From a bacterium (GTDB lineage Bacteria > Myxococcota_A > Polyangia > Nannocystales > Nannocystaceae): 64,000 nucleotides of DNA. The notes under the pieces were generated by a model, which saw only the letters and a list, made by a program, of their open reading frames with translations, ran no database searches and was not told where the DNA came from. Below, piece by piece: positions 1-10,193 of this stretch. The translations under genes and the position numbers were made by a program. Position 1 is the first letter of the stretch; every line of letters starts with the position of its first letter. The stretch spans positions 166,230 to 230,229 of the forward strand of contig JANSYI010000011.1 in NCBI GenBank assembly GCA_024742475.1, read 5' to 3'.

Positions 1-252
1 GGGACCGCCGGCGATCAGCACCACGGGCGGACGCGCCTCGGGCTCCCGCGCGGGCACGACCGCGACCGAGAGCGACAGCGTCCGGCCCTGCGGCTCGTCG
101 GGGTTCTCGGCCACCTCGAACGAGGCGCAGCGCGCCGGCTCCCCACCGGAAAGGTGACAGTCCTCGAACGCGACCCGCGGCGCATCGAGAGAACCTCCAT
201 CGCACGCGGTGATGCCAACCGCGAGACCGAGGGCGAAGAGCCGCGCCTGCAT
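1..252 (-). CDS. Secreted lipoprotein, N-terminal part of an alpha/beta-hydrolase (cut by left edge)
   Basis: Eighty-four codons are visible, read leftward from an ATG whose first base is 252 and running off the window without a stop. The start MQARLFALGLAVGITAC is a short lipoprotein signal peptide with the acylated Cys at residue 17. The mature part has a Cys-flanked strand, then LSLSVAVVPARE and PPVVLIAGGP. That order is typical of secreted tripeptidyl-aminopeptidase-like alpha/beta-hydrolases, where the Gly-Gly-Pro turn precedes the nucleophile region. The catalytic Ser, Asp and His lie outside the window, so substrate and activity cannot be judged. It is divergent from the phospholipase D gene at 505. 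The family call is an inference from this short stretch. Confidence 0.6.
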   Translation of the reverse strand, partial: MQARLFALGLAVGITACDGGSLDAPRVAFEDCHLSGGEPARCASFEVAENPDEPQGRTLSLSVAVVPAREPEARPPVVLIAGGP

Positions 253-491
253 GCGCCGCGGAGGGTAGCAGCGCGCGACGACCATCCGACGCGGCGGCGG
301 GCGAACCGACGCCCGCGACCTGGGCGCGAGCGCGCCCGGTGTCCACGGCGGCCGTGTCCCCCGTGGCTAGAGGATCGGTCTGGCCACCCTCGTAGCCACC
401 CGGGGTGCGCCCATTGCGCGCCAGCCTCCCCCGCGAAGCCCCCGAAACCCGGCGACTTTCGGAGTCCGCCCCGCCTCTGCCTACATGGCAC

Positions 492-497
492 TACAAT
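492..497 (+). promoter_or_regulatory. Putative -10 box (TACAAT) for the phospholipase D lipoprotein gene
   Basis: TACAAT differs from the TATAAT consensus by one base and ends 7 bases before the GTG start at 505. If used, the transcript would begin at or next to the start codon (leaderless or nearly so). No convincing -35 box lies 16-18 bases upstream. The rest of the 253-504 gap shows nothing recognisable. Confidence 0.25.
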
Positions 498-504
498 TGC
501 TCAC

Positions 505-2301
505 GTGCCCCTCGTGGACCGGGTCGCTCGACACACGCTCATCGCCTCCCTGCTCGTCTCGCTGGCTGCCTGCGGCGACGCTCCGCAGAGCGAGGCGTCC
601 GACGGCGAGTGGGACGCGATCGCCACGGGAAAGGCCGACGGAGCGGTCGACCCCGACTCCGCCGAAGCCCAGGCCGTGTTGCTGCTGGTCAACAACCCCG
701 AAGTCGACCTCGACGAGCTCGACCACGACGCTCGCCTCGACGCCCGCGCCGCCCGAAACATCATCGCGCACCGCAACGCCGACGGCATCTGGGGCACCGA
801 CGACGACAACCCCATCGACGACATCCCCGAGCTCGACGCGATCCGCTTCGTCGGGCCGAGCGCCTTCTCCCGCCTGGTCGACTACGCCGTGGCCGAGGGC
901 TACCTCGAGCTCGTGGACGACGGCGACGACGGCGAGGTCATGACCGACGTGGTCTTCTCGCCCCAACCCAGCGACGCGACCCACAACCTTCGCGTCGCCT
1001 CACTCATCGACGAAGCCCAGGAGAGCATCGACATCGCGATGTACTCGTACTCGAGCGGCACGGTCCGCGCCGCCCTCGAGGCCGCTGCCGCGCGCGGGGT
1101 CGAGATTCGCTTCTTGTTCGAGACCGCCTCCGACGACCGCCGACTCGACGGCGACGACCTCCAAGCCTCGCGTTCGGGCCAGCTCGAAGCCCACGGAATC
1201 GACGTCCGCTGGGTCAACAAGATCATGCACCACAAGTTCATGATCATCGACGGCCCCCGCTCGGACCTCAGCGCAGCCGCGACGGCGACGATCGCCTCGG
1301 GCAGCGCCAACTGGTCCAACAGCGCCGGCACGCGCTACGACGAGAACACCTTGTTCCTGCGGGGCCACGAAGAGGTCGCCCTGAGACTGCAACAGGAGTT
1401 CAACCACCTGTGGGAGCACAGCCGGGCGCTCGAGGCCAACCCCGACCTGCAGTGGGAGCTCTCCGAGCTCGAGATCTCCGACGCCGACATCACCGACGGC
1501 GACGACAGCCACGTGTACTTCACCTCCGAGAACTTCGACGTCTCGCCCGGCGGCGACACGTTCCGCAAGAACGGCGGCAACGAGGTCTCCGACGCGCTCA
1601 TCGAAGCGATCGAAGGCGCCACGGACTCCATTCACGTCGCCTCCGGCCACCTTCGCCACCGCGGCATCTCCGAGGCGATCATGGCCGCCAAGGCGAACGA
1701 CCCCGACCTCGAGGTTCGCGTCTACCTCGACGCGCAGGAGTACATCTCGGCCTTCACCCACGACCTGCAGCTCGACGATCTCGACGACTGCCTCGCCGAA
1801 GCCAACACGCCGACCCAGATCCGCAACTGCATGGACAAGGGGTTCCGCTTCGGCTTCCAGATGGGCGAGTCCGGCGTCGACGTGCGCTACAAGTGGTACT
1901 CGTATCGCTGGCACTACAGCTACGCCGCGCAGATGCACCACAAGTACATGGTCATCGACGGCGATGAGCTGTGGACGGGCAGCTACAACCTCTCGGACAA
2001 CGCCGAGCACAACACGTTCGAGAACATGATGGTCTTCCGGGGCGACGCCTACGCCGACCTGGTCGCCTCGTACGAGCAGAACTTCGAGACCCTCTGGGAG
2101 ACGGGCCGCGCCGACGACCTTCTGGGCGACGTACGCAACGAGATCGCGAACTCCGACATCGTCCCGATGGTCTTCGAATCGATGTCGCTCGAGCACGAAG
2201 AGGTGCGACAGCTCAAGTCGCTCATCCTCGAACGCTGCCCGCAGGCCAACAGCGAGGACTTTCGCCGCAACCCGCAGGACCACCTGGTCTGCCACCGGTA
2301 G
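505..2301 (+). CDS. Secreted phospholipase D-family lipoprotein with N-terminal helix-hairpin-helix-like domain
   Basis: The product has 598 residues from a GTG start at 505. This start is chosen because it places a lipoprotein signal peptide (lipobox LAAC, Cys 23) at the very N terminus; the open frame extends further upstream but without a signal peptide. Residues about 50-135 resemble the ComEA-type helix-hairpin-helix module seen in other secreted myxobacterial proteins (RAARNIIAHRN, then a VGPSAFSRL turn). Two complete HKD catalytic motifs follow: H242-x-K244-x4-D249 with GSANWSN after it, and H478-x-K480-x4-D485 with GSYNLSDN after it. Both active-site halves are present, so a phosphodiesterase acting on phospholipid or nucleic acid outside the cytoplasm is expected. 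The substrate cannot be read from the sequence. The gene converges on the M15 peptidase gene with one base between the stops. Confidence 0.88.
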   Translation: MPLVDRVARHTLIASLLVSLAACGDAPQSEASDGEWDAIATGKADGAVDPDSAEAQAVLLLVNNPEVDLDELDHDARLDARAARNIIAHRNADGIWGTDDDNPIDDIPELDAIRFVGPSAFSRLVDYAVAEGYLELVDDGDDGEVMTDVVFSPQPSDATHNLRVASLIDEAQESIDIAMYSYSSGTVRAALEAAAARGVEIRFLFETASDDRRLDGDDLQASRSGQLEAHGIDVRWVNKIMHHKFMIIDGPRSDLSAAATATIASGSANWSNSAGTRYDENTLFLRGHEEVALRLQQEFNHLWEHSRALEANPDLQWELSELEISDADITDGDDSHVYFTSENFDVSPGGDTFRKNGGNEVSDALIEAIEGATDSIHVASGHLRHRGISEAIMAAKANDPDLEVRVYLDAQEYISAFTHDLQLDDLDDCLAEANTPTQIRNCMDKGFRFGFQMGESGVDVRYKWYSYRWHYSYAAQMHHKYMVIDGDELWTGSYNLSDNAEHNTFENMMVFRGDAYADLVASYEQNFETLWETGRADDLLGDVRNEIANSDIVPMVFESMSLEHEEVRQLKSLILERCPQANSEDFRRNPQDHLVCHR

Positions 2302-2302
2302 C

Positions 2303-3550
2303 TCAGTCCGCGCAGGACCGAGGGTCCCACCCGCCCTCGAGCACCGCGTCGTAGACCAAGTCCATGTTCTCGAACTCGGGCAGCGGCCGGGCCCGATACC
2401 GATAGGCGAGCAGCTCCTCGGTCGAGAGGCTGCAGGTCGCCATGAGGTCGGCCGCCTCCACCCCGACGAAGCGCAGATGCCACGGCTCGGGTTTGTACTG
2501 ATGCACGTGGACGCGGCGCGGCTGGTATGTGGTGACGATGCCGAACCGGTGCGCGTTGGCCCGGATCCAGACGAACGCCTCGGAGGCATGCAAGTCGGCC
2601 TCGAGCGGGTCGAAGGGGCTGAGCATCTCGCCGTCGACGATGTAGCCGACGTCGGCCGTCGTTCCGAGCTGGTGCTCCGAATGCGCGGGCCAAGCCGAAT
2701 ACACCGCGGCCAGCCCCGGGTCTCCTTCGACGCTCGCGTAGTACTCGAACAGGTCGGCCTGCGTCTGCATCGAGCGAAATCCGCTCTGCACGAACAGCTC
2801 GATGCCCGCGTCGGCAGCGGCGGCGAACATCGGCGCAAACCCGACCTGCCCATCGACACCGACGGGCTCGCCGCGCAGCGTCGCCGGATAGTCGGCCGGG
2901 GCCGGAGAACTCCACGCATACGACAGCAGCTGGTCGTCGTCGTTGGTGAACCCCGGGGGCAGCTGCACGAACTCGACCCCATAGTCCCCACACTGGCGCA
3001 GCATCTCGGGTTCGAGATCGTCGACCGCGTTGATGTACGTCTCGCGGACCTCGGCGAGCAGCGCCGAGGGCGGCGTGAATGGAAAGCAGGGATCGATCGA
3101 GTACCAGCGGTTGACGTAGTACAGCAGGTCGGTCGCATCCAGCGGGCGCGTCGCGGCGTCGAGCAGCGGGGGATCGTAGGCGCACGCGCACGCGGCGATG
3201 CGTTCGGACGTGCTCGTCTGCGGCTGGCAGATCGCCATCGAGTCGTCCTCGAAGACGTCGACGCCGTCTCCACACGCCGCCGCCCCCGTGCTCCCGGTCG
3301 ACGACGTGTCCTCCGCGTCCGCGCTGCCCTCGGATGCGTCGTCGACCGCGGTGGTGTTCGAGGAGCCGCGCCCGCTCGTCGAGGAGGCCGCGGGGTCTTC
3401 ACTCGAGGTGCGCCCCGTGGTTGTGCCCTCGGTATGCCCGTCGGTGTCGGCGCTCGCGTAGTAGGGCTGCGCGCAGCCACCGATGCCCAGCGCGACCGCG
3501 ACCAGAGCGTAGAGCCTCACTGGGAGGAGCTTACCCGAGCGGGGTCGCAT
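2303..3550 (-). CDS. Secreted VanY/M15-type D-alanyl-D-alanine carboxypeptidase-like lipoprotein
   Basis: The product has 415 residues. A signal peptide ends in IGGC (Cys 26) and is followed by about 70 residues of Ser/Thr/Asp-rich linker. The C-terminal half carries the M15B signatures: SGFRS (substrate-binding Arg), HSEHQLGTTADV around residues 286-298 (zinc-binding His and Asp), and EPWHLRF around residue 355 (catalytic Glu and zinc-binding His). Members hydrolyse the terminal D-Ala of peptidoglycan stem peptides, so a periplasmic wall-trimming role is likely. The ATG at 3550 overlaps the end of the FkbM gene by 20 bases. A GTG at 3520 would remove the overlap and leave a shorter signal peptide, so the start is uncertain. 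The close arrangement suggests co-transcription with the FkbM and murJ genes upstream. Confidence 0.85.
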   Translation of the reverse strand: MRPRSGKLLPVRLYALVAVALGIGGCAQPYYASADTDGHTEGTTTGRTSSEDPAASSTSGRGSSNTTAVDDASEGSADAEDTSSTGSTGAAACGDGVDVFEDDSMAICQPQTSTSERIAACACAYDPPLLDAATRPLDATDLLYYVNRWYSIDPCFPFTPPSALLAEVRETYINAVDDLEPEMLRQCGDYGVEFVQLPPGFTNDDDQLLSYAWSSPAPADYPATLRGEPVGVDGQVGFAPMFAAAADAGIELFVQSGFRSMQTQADLFEYYASVEGDPGLAAVYSAWPAHSEHQLGTTADVGYIVDGEMLSPFDPLEADLHASEAFVWIRANAHRFGIVTTYQPRRVHVHQYKPEPWHLRFVGVEAADLMATCSLSTEELLAYRYRARPLPEFENMDLVYDAVLEGGWDPRSCAD

Positions 3551-4226
3551 CGCGCTTGGCGATGACGTGGACCATCTTGAACACGCTGCCGTCGGGGTTG
3601 CGCTGCGCAGGTGGGATCTGGGCCCACTCGAGCGTGGGAGGGATGTTCGCGCTCACCCACGGCCCCCCCGGGTCGCTGGCCCGCCTCCCGGCGGCCCGCA
3701 GCGAGTAGCCGCGTCGCGCGAGAGCACCGAGCGCGCCCCGCAACGGGCGTCCGGCGGACATGTGGAACTCGATCGCCCAGGCCGTGATGTCGGGCAGCGC
3801 GTCGAGGGCCTCGTCGAGGATGGTGTACTCGTGGCCCTCGACGTCGAGCTTGACGATCGTGGCGTGAGGCACGAGCGTGGACAGCCGTCGCCCTGCCACC
3901 TCGCGGTCGCCCTCGCCGCTGGCCCGCACCACGCAGTTGTGGCCGCTGGGGCCTTCGTGCTCGAGACGAACCTGCCGGGGCTCGTCGGCGTCGGTCAGCA
4001 CCGCCTCATGAACGGTCCATGACGCGCCCGGTGGCGTTCGAGCACGCAGACGCGCGATGTTCTCGGCCAGGGGCTCCACCGCGTGCACCTCGAACCCGCC
4101 GCCGACGGCGTCCCACAGCGCCCGCAGCAGCACGCCTTCGTTGGCACCTGCGTCGACGAACACCGACCCGGGGAAGTCGAGCTCCTCCACGTACCAGGCG
4201 ATCTGTTTGTCGAGCGACTCCGCCAT
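3531..4226 (-). CDS. FkbM-family SAM-dependent methyltransferase
   Basis: The product has 231 residues. The SAM-binding start FVDAGANEGVLLRALWD and the acidic strand end VHAVEPL are class I methyltransferase features. VKLDVEGHEYTIL near residues 124-136 is the FkbM family hallmark (consensus K-x-D-V/I-E-G-x-E). Known family members O-methylate sugars or polyketides; no substrate can be inferred here. The gene lies 48 bases downstream of murJ and overlaps the carboxypeptidase-like gene, so an envelope-glycan substrate is plausible but only suggested by context. No signal peptide or membrane segment is present, so it should act in the cytoplasm. Confidence 0.82.
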   Translation of the reverse strand: MAESLDKQIAWYVEELDFPGSVFVDAGANEGVLLRALWDAVGGGFEVHAVEPLAENIARLRARTPPGASWTVHEAVLTDADEPRQVRLEHEGPSGHNCVVRASGEGDREVAGRRLSTLVPHATIVKLDVEGHEYTILDEALDALPDITAWAIEFHMSAGRPLRGALGALARRGYSLRAAGRRASDPGGPWVSANIPPTLEWAQIPPAQRNPDGSVFKMVHVIAKRDATPLG

Positions 4227-4274
4227 CGTGCCGGCTGCGAGTGTGACAACTCCGCGATCGGTCGTCGACCACGC

Positions 4275-5894
4275 TCAGCGTCGCCCTGAGATCCTGCGCC
4301 ACAGCCCTGCGGGCATGCGCCACAGCAAGTCGGCGCCCGGATACCCAAACGCGCGGAGGATCGCGGTGTAGACCACGAACACCACCCCGATGACGGAGAA
4401 CAACGCCGCGCCGAGCACGAGCTTGCCCGCCACGCCCGACCAGGGATTGAGCGCGCGCGCGAACTCGACGAGGAGCGTGCCCCCCCACGAGACGCCGCCG
4501 AGCACCGCCAGCCCGACGAGGAGCCCGCCGACGCGCCGAGCGGCCCCGGAGGCGTACATGGGGCCGAAGAACCGGTGGAATGCGACGCGCAGGATGAGCA
4601 CGTTGATGGTCGCGCCCAAGGCCGTGCCCAACGCGATGCCGGGCGCCCCCAGCTCGCGGAACGTCAGCGCGTTGAAGCCGACGTTGACCGCGACCCCCAT
4701 CACCGACGCCACCAACGGTACCCGAGGCTTGTCGACAGCATAGAACGATGGAGCGAGGACCTTGACGAGGCTGTAGGGCGCCAGCCCGATCACGTACGAC
4801 TGCAAGCAGAGCGCGATCGCGGCGACCTCGTCGGCCCCGGTCTCACCCATCTCGTAGACGAGCGAGCACACCGGCTCGGCCAGGACCCAAAGGCCCACGG
4901 CGCTCGCGCCCGCGAGCATCCACGACGCCGCAGCGCTGTCCCCCGCCCGCGCCGCAATCTGCGACGCCTCGCCCTCGGCGGCGGCCTCGGACACGGACGT
5001 GGTGGTGACGGTGGCCAGCGCGACGCCGAAGACGCCCAGCGGCAGAAAGAAGAGCCGGAACGCATACGACAGCTGCGACACAGGACCATCGCCGAGCTGC
5101 CCGCTGAAGTGCGTGTTGATGATGACGTTGAGCTGCACCGCCGCGACGCCGACGACCGCGGGCCCCATCAGACGCAGCACGCGCGCGATGCCGGGGTTGC
5201 CGATGAGCCCGCGAAGCCGCGGAAAGGGGCGCTGCTTCATGCGCCAAAGCGCGACGAGCTGCATGCCGGCCTGGGTCAGGCCCGCGACGAGCGTCCCCCC
5301 GGCCCATACGAGCACGCCCAGCTCCGCGTCGCCGCCGATCGCCCACACCAGCGCGCCCGCCGAGAGGGACACGAGGTTGAACATCGCGGGGGCGAGCGCG
5401 GGCACCACGAAACGGCGGCGCGCGTTGAGCATGCCCATCCACACCGCAGCGAGCGACACCGTGCACAGCAATGGCATCATCACGCGCGTGAGCTCGACGG
5501 TCAGCGCGAGCTTGTCGGGGTCCTCGATGCCCGAGATCAACGCGACGATCGGCTCGGCGAAGAACAGGCCCGCGCCGACCATCGTCCCGGTCAACACGAC
5601 CATCGCGCCGAACATCAAGTCGCCCAGCCGCGCCGCCGCCTCCTCCCCCTCCTGCTTGAGCGTCGCGGTGAACGTCGGGACGAACGCGGCCGTCAACGCT
5701 CCCTCGGCCAAGAGGTCCCGGAACAGATTGGGGATCCGAAACGCCGTGATGAACGCGTCGGCCACCGCACCCGCGCCGAACAACGCGGCGAAGACGACCT
5801 CCCGCGCCAGGCCCAGCAGCCGCGACCCAAAGATCGCGGCGCTCACGCGGCCAGACGCCGTCAGGTCTCGCGAGTCGGAGTCCGCCACACGCAT
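4275..5894 (-). CDS. murJ: Lipid II flippase MurJ (MviN)
   Basis: The product has 539 residues from an ATG at 5894; a GTG at 5933 would add 13 residues with no family similarity. The family signature is clear: GRVSAAIFGSRLLGLAREVV, then ADAFITAFRIPNLFRDLLAEGALTAAFVP, the conserved first helices of MviN/MurJ. About 13-14 hydrophobic segments follow, as expected for a MOP-fold exporter. The protein moves undecaprenyl-linked peptidoglycan precursor across the inner membrane and is normally essential. It appears to head a run with the FkbM methyltransferase and the M15 peptidase lipoprotein. The TetR gene ends 81 bases upstream of this start, reading the same way. Confidence 0.93.
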   Translation of the reverse strand: MRVADSDSRDLTASGRVSAAIFGSRLLGLAREVVFAALFGAGAVADAFITAFRIPNLFRDLLAEGALTAAFVPTFTATLKQEGEEAAARLGDLMFGAMVVLTGTMVGAGLFFAEPIVALISGIEDPDKLALTVELTRVMMPLLCTVSLAAVWMGMLNARRRFVVPALAPAMFNLVSLSAGALVWAIGGDAELGVLVWAGGTLVAGLTQAGMQLVALWRMKQRPFPRLRGLIGNPGIARVLRLMGPAVVGVAAVQLNVIINTHFSGQLGDGPVSQLSYAFRLFFLPLGVFGVALATVTTTSVSEAAAEGEASQIAARAGDSAAASWMLAGASAVGLWVLAEPVCSLVYEMGETGADEVAAIALCLQSYVIGLAPYSLVKVLAPSFYAVDKPRVPLVASVMGVAVNVGFNALTFRELGAPGIALGTALGATINVLILRVAFHRFFGPMYASGAARRVGGLLVGLAVLGGVSWGGTLLVEFARALNPWSGVAGKLVLGAALFSVIGVVFVVYTAILRAFGYPGADLLWRMPAGLWRRISGRR

Positions 5895-5975
5895 TGATCG
5901 CCTACGCGCGAGGCTTTGAGAAACTTTCCGCACAACCGCGGCGCGCGAACGCCGAGGCCGGGGTGAGCCCTGAGC

Positions 5976-6575
5976 TCAGAGACGGCCGCCGAAGCCGCCC
6001 TCGAGCAGCGCAAACGCTTCTTCGGCGAGGCTCAGGACGTTGATGTCGCCGCCCTTGTCGTGCCACACCCGGATGAGCGAGCGGAGCGCGCCGATCGTCG
6101 CGGCGGCAAACAGGTTGCCGATGCGCTGGCGCTCCTCCCCCGCGTCGGCCTGCACCACGGCGTCGGCGATCGCCGATTCCCACGCCCGATAGACCTCGAG
6201 CTCGGCCGCGAGCAGCGTCGGGGAGGCGTCGATGAACTTCTGGCGCGCGAGCTCCTCGTCCGCGTTGGCGACCAAGACCTCCCCCACCGCAAGGAGCGCG
6301 CCGCGGACGGCAGGCAGAGCCCCCTCCTGCGCGCACCGCTCCCCGAGCAGCTTGCGGAACGCTTCGACGCGCTGCTCCGACCGCGGGAAGGCGATTGCCT
6401 CCTTGGACGGAAAGTAGCGAAAGAACGTCCGCCGAGAGACGCCGGCTCGCTCGGCGATCTGGTCGACGGTCGTGCCATCGAAGCCTTGGGTTCCAAAGAG
6501 TGCGTCGGCGGATTGCACGAGGGCCTCGCGGACCTCGGCTTTCTTCTGCTCGCGTCGGGACAAGGGTGCGTCCAT
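5976..6575 (-). CDS. TetR/AcrR-family transcriptional regulator
   Basis: The product has 199 residues from the ATG at 6575; the frame stays open further upstream but that part lies inside truA on the same strand. The N-terminal helix-turn-helix is complete: TTVDQIAERAGVSRRTFFRY with FPSKEAIAF directly after it. The Arg-Arg-Thr-Phe-Phe-Arg-Tyr-Phe recognition-helix region is the TetR signature. The C-terminal 130 residues are helical and give no hint of the ligand. The gene follows truA by 35 bases on the same strand, so it may share its transcript. The regulated genes cannot be named from the sequence. Confidence 0.85.
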   Translation of the reverse strand: MDAPLSRREQKKAEVREALVQSADALFGTQGFDGTTVDQIAERAGVSRRTFFRYFPSKEAIAFPRSEQRVEAFRKLLGERCAQEGALPAVRGALLAVGEVLVANADEELARQKFIDASPTLLAAELEVYRAWESAIADAVVQADAGEERQRIGNLFAAATIGALRSLIRVWHDKGGDINVLSLAEEAFALLEGGFGGRL

Positions 6576-6610
6576 GTCGCGGGCCAGGGTCGGCCCCGAA
6601 ATGTCGCGTG

Positions 6611-7477
6611 TCAACAGGCGTCTGGAACGTTGGTCCGCCAACGAACCTCGACCAGTTGCAAACCAGATGCAGGTGCCGTCATCCCGGCCTTGGTGCGGTC
6701 GGGATCCTTCAACAGCGCCTCGACAGACTCTACAGGCCGTCTTCCGAGCCCGATCTCGACGAGCGTACCGACCATGATGCGGACCATGTTCATCAAGAAC
6801 GCCTGTCCCCAAACATGAACCTCCAACCAGTCGGGCCCCCACGACGACGCTGGACCGGGCTCGGGTTCGCCCGTTCGGACCCGCGCGTCGAGACGCCCAA
6901 CATCGCTCATCGGGCCGAAGGCGCTGGCGCCGTGGGTGATCTCCACCCGCTCGATGGTGCGCTCGGTGGTCTTGGATTGGCAGGCGGACGCCCGAAAGCT
7001 CCCAAAGTCGTGCGTGCCCCGGAATGAAGCTGCGGCCGCCTGCATGGGCCGAGGGTCGAGACGGCGGCCCAGATGCCACTCGTGTCGCCGCATGAGTGGA
7101 TCGCGGACTTCGGTACATCGGATTCGGTATCGGTAGTACTTCCCCTCACTGCCTCGCCGCACGTCGATCGGGCCCGATTCCTCCCATGCTGCGACGACCA
7201 CCACGTCGTGTGGAAGCTTGGCGTTCAACCCTCGTACGAGGCCCGGCATGGGGATGTGTGCCGGCGGCTCGAAGGCGACCAGCTGACCCGTCGCGTGCAC
7301 CCCCGCGTCGGTCCGCGAGGCGGCTCTCGAGGCGACATCCGTCTTGTACAGCGCCGCGAGAGCCTTCTCGAGCTCCCCTTGCACCGTCCGGATCTCGGTC
7401 CCATCGGGCCGTGGCTTCTGCCCGGCATACCCGTGGAACTCGGAGCCTTCGTAGCCGACGCGTAGAAGCACGCTCAC
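6611..7477 (-). CDS. truA: tRNA pseudouridine(38-40) synthase TruA
   Basis: The product has 288 residues. SRTDAGVHATGQ holds the catalytic Asp (D57), which attacks the target uridine. Later motifs FLMNMVRIMVGTLVEIGLG and the C-terminal GMTAPASGL are also TruA signatures. The enzyme makes pseudouridine at positions 38-40 of the tRNA anticodon arm. The protein is somewhat longer than the usual 250-270 residues because of a Pro/Gly/Glu-rich insert near residues 190-210 before the conserved WLEVHVWGQAF strand. It is divergent from the carboxynorspermidine synthase gene, with 92 bases between. Confidence 0.94.
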   Translation of the reverse strand: MSVLLRVGYEGSEFHGYAGQKPRPDGTEIRTVQGELEKALAALYKTDVASRAASRTDAGVHATGQLVAFEPPAHIPMPGLVRGLNAKLPHDVVVVAAWEESGPIDVRRGSEGKYYRYRIRCTEVRDPLMRRHEWHLGRRLDPRPMQAAAASFRGTHDFGSFRASACQSKTTERTIERVEITHGASAFGPMSDVGRLDARVRTGEPEPGPASSWGPDWLEVHVWGQAFLMNMVRIMVGTLVEIGLGRRPVESVEALLKDPDRTKAGMTAPASGLQLVEVRWRTNVPDAC

Positions 7478-7569
7478 CGCTGCAGCATACGCTACGCGGG
7501 CCAGAACTCCCGCAGACCGCGCCCAGGCACCTCGGCCCCCGACAGTGATAGCCTGCGCCGCTTCTTCCC

Positions 7570-8757
7570 ATGCACAAGGTTCTCATCATCGGAGCGGGTG
7601 GCGTCGGCGGTGTCGTCACCCATAAGTGCGCTCAAAACCCCGACGTCTTCGGGGAGATCTTGCTGGCGAGCCGGACCAAGAGCCGCTGCGACGCGATCGC
7701 AGACTCGGTGAAGTCGCTGACCGGGCGCGACATCGAGACCGCGGCGGTCGACGCCGACGACGTGCCGCAAACCGTGGCGCTGCTCGAGAAGTACCGGCCC
7801 GAGCTCGTCATCAACGTCGCCCTGCCCTACCAAGATCTTCCGATCATGGACGCGTGCCTCGAGGCGGGCGTCCACTACCTCGACACGGCCAACTACGAGC
7901 CGCGCGACGAGGCGAAGTTCGAATACAAGTGGCAGTGGGCCTACCGCGAGCGGTTCGAGAAGGCCGGCTTGATGGCGCTGCTCGGATCGGGCTTCGACCC
8001 GGGCGTGACCAACGTCTTTTGCGCCCACGCGCGCGACAACCTGTTCGACAGCATCGAGACGATCGACATCCTCGACTGCAACGGGGGGGACCACGGGCAC
8101 CCGTTCGCCACCAACTTCAACCCCGAGATCAACATCCGGGAGATCACCCAGAAGGGCAAGTACTGGGAGCGGGGCGAGTGGAAGGAGATCGAGGCGATGT
8201 CGCAGAGCATGGACTTCGACTTCCCCGAGGTCGGCGTCCGAAAGGCGTTCTTGCTGTATCACGAGGAGCTCGAATCCCTCGTCCAGCACGTCCCTGGGCT
8301 GCAGCGCATCCGCTTTTGGATGACGTTCGGCGAATCGTATCTCAAGCACCTCGAGGTCCTGCAGAACGTCGGCATGACCAGCATCGAGCCCGTCATGTTC
8401 CAGGGTCGCGAAATCGTCCCGATCGAGTTTCTCAAGGCGCTGTTGCCCGACCCCGCGAGCCTGGCCGAGAACTACACCGGCAAGACGTCGATCGGCTGCC
8501 TGGTCAAGGGCAAGAAGGACGGCGCCGACAAGACGGTGTTCATCTACAACACCTGCGACCACGCCGAGACCTACAAGGAGGTCCGCGCCCAGGCCGTCTC
8601 GTACACCACCGGAGTCCCCGCGTCGGTCGGCGCCGAGATGATGCTGACCGGAGCGTGGAAGAAGCCCGGCGTGTGGCACATGGAGCAGTTCGACTCCGCG
8701 CCGTTCCTAAAGCGCCTCGGGGAGTCCGGGCTGCCCTGGCACGTCAAGGAGATGTGA
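7570..8757 (+). CDS. Carboxynorspermidine/carboxyspermidine synthase (saccharopine dehydrogenase family)
   Basis: The product has 395 residues. The N terminus is a Rossmann fold (LIIGAGGVGGVV) for NADPH, followed by saccharopine-dehydrogenase-family features such as NVALPYQDLPIMDAC, YLDTANYEP and GFDPGVTNVFC. The last is the substrate-site Cys region in this enzyme family. The enzyme reductively condenses a diamine (diaminopropane or putrescine) with aspartate-semialdehyde. The reading is supported by the next gene, nspC, which encodes the decarboxylase of the same pathway and starts 4 bases after this stop. Whether the final product is norspermidine or spermidine cannot be decided without knowing the diamine source, which is not in the window. 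Confidence 0.92.
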   Translation: MHKVLIIGAGGVGGVVTHKCAQNPDVFGEILLASRTKSRCDAIADSVKSLTGRDIETAAVDADDVPQTVALLEKYRPELVINVALPYQDLPIMDACLEAGVHYLDTANYEPRDEAKFEYKWQWAYRERFEKAGLMALLGSGFDPGVTNVFCAHARDNLFDSIETIDILDCNGGDHGHPFATNFNPEINIREITQKGKYWERGEWKEIEAMSQSMDFDFPEVGVRKAFLLYHEELESLVQHVPGLQRIRFWMTFGESYLKHLEVLQNVGMTSIEPVMFQGREIVPIEFLKALLPDPASLAENYTGKTSIGCLVKGKKDGADKTVFIYNTCDHAETYKEVRAQAVSYTTGVPASVGAEMMLTGAWKKPGVWHMEQFDSAPFLKRLGESGLPWHVKEM

Positions 8758-8761
8758 GCCG

Positions 8762-9922
<1,161 letters not shown>

Positions 9923-9938
9923 CGGGAGTCGACGACGC

Positions 9939-10187
9939 TCACTGAGCCTCCACGAGGGTGTGGCTGTCGGCCGCGGACAGGTCGAGGTCGTAGACGCTAG
10001 CCAACGTCGCGATCCGCTCCAGCGAATCGGACGAGAACGCGCACTTGCCCTCGAACGCGTGCAGCACGATGCCCTCGAGCAGGTCGCCCAAGGAGATGTC
10101 GTGATACTCCGCGACCGCCTTGAGCACCTTGACCAGCCGCCTTTCCATGCGGACACCCGTCTGAACGCGTTCGATTTGCGGCGGCAT
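9939..10187 (-). CDS. Small ribbon-helix-helix-like protein, probable transcriptional regulator
   Basis: The product has 82 residues. The N-terminal segment IERVQTGVRMERRLVKVLK fits an RHH beta strand plus first helix, and SLGDLLEGIVLHAF fits the second helix. The short C-terminal tail (SLERIATLASVYDLDL) gives no further hint. Proteins of this kind bind DNA as dimers through the paired strands. A perfect palindrome lies just upstream of its start, in the gap to the divergent lipoprotein gene, so self-regulation is plausible. The regulator call is an inference from size, predicted fold and context; no experimental relative is recalled. Confidence 0.6.
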   Translation of the reverse strand: MPPQIERVQTGVRMERRLVKVLKAVAEYHDISLGDLLEGIVLHAFEGKCAFSSDSLERIATLASVYDLDLSAADSHTLVEAQ

Positions 10188-10193
10188 CGCCCA

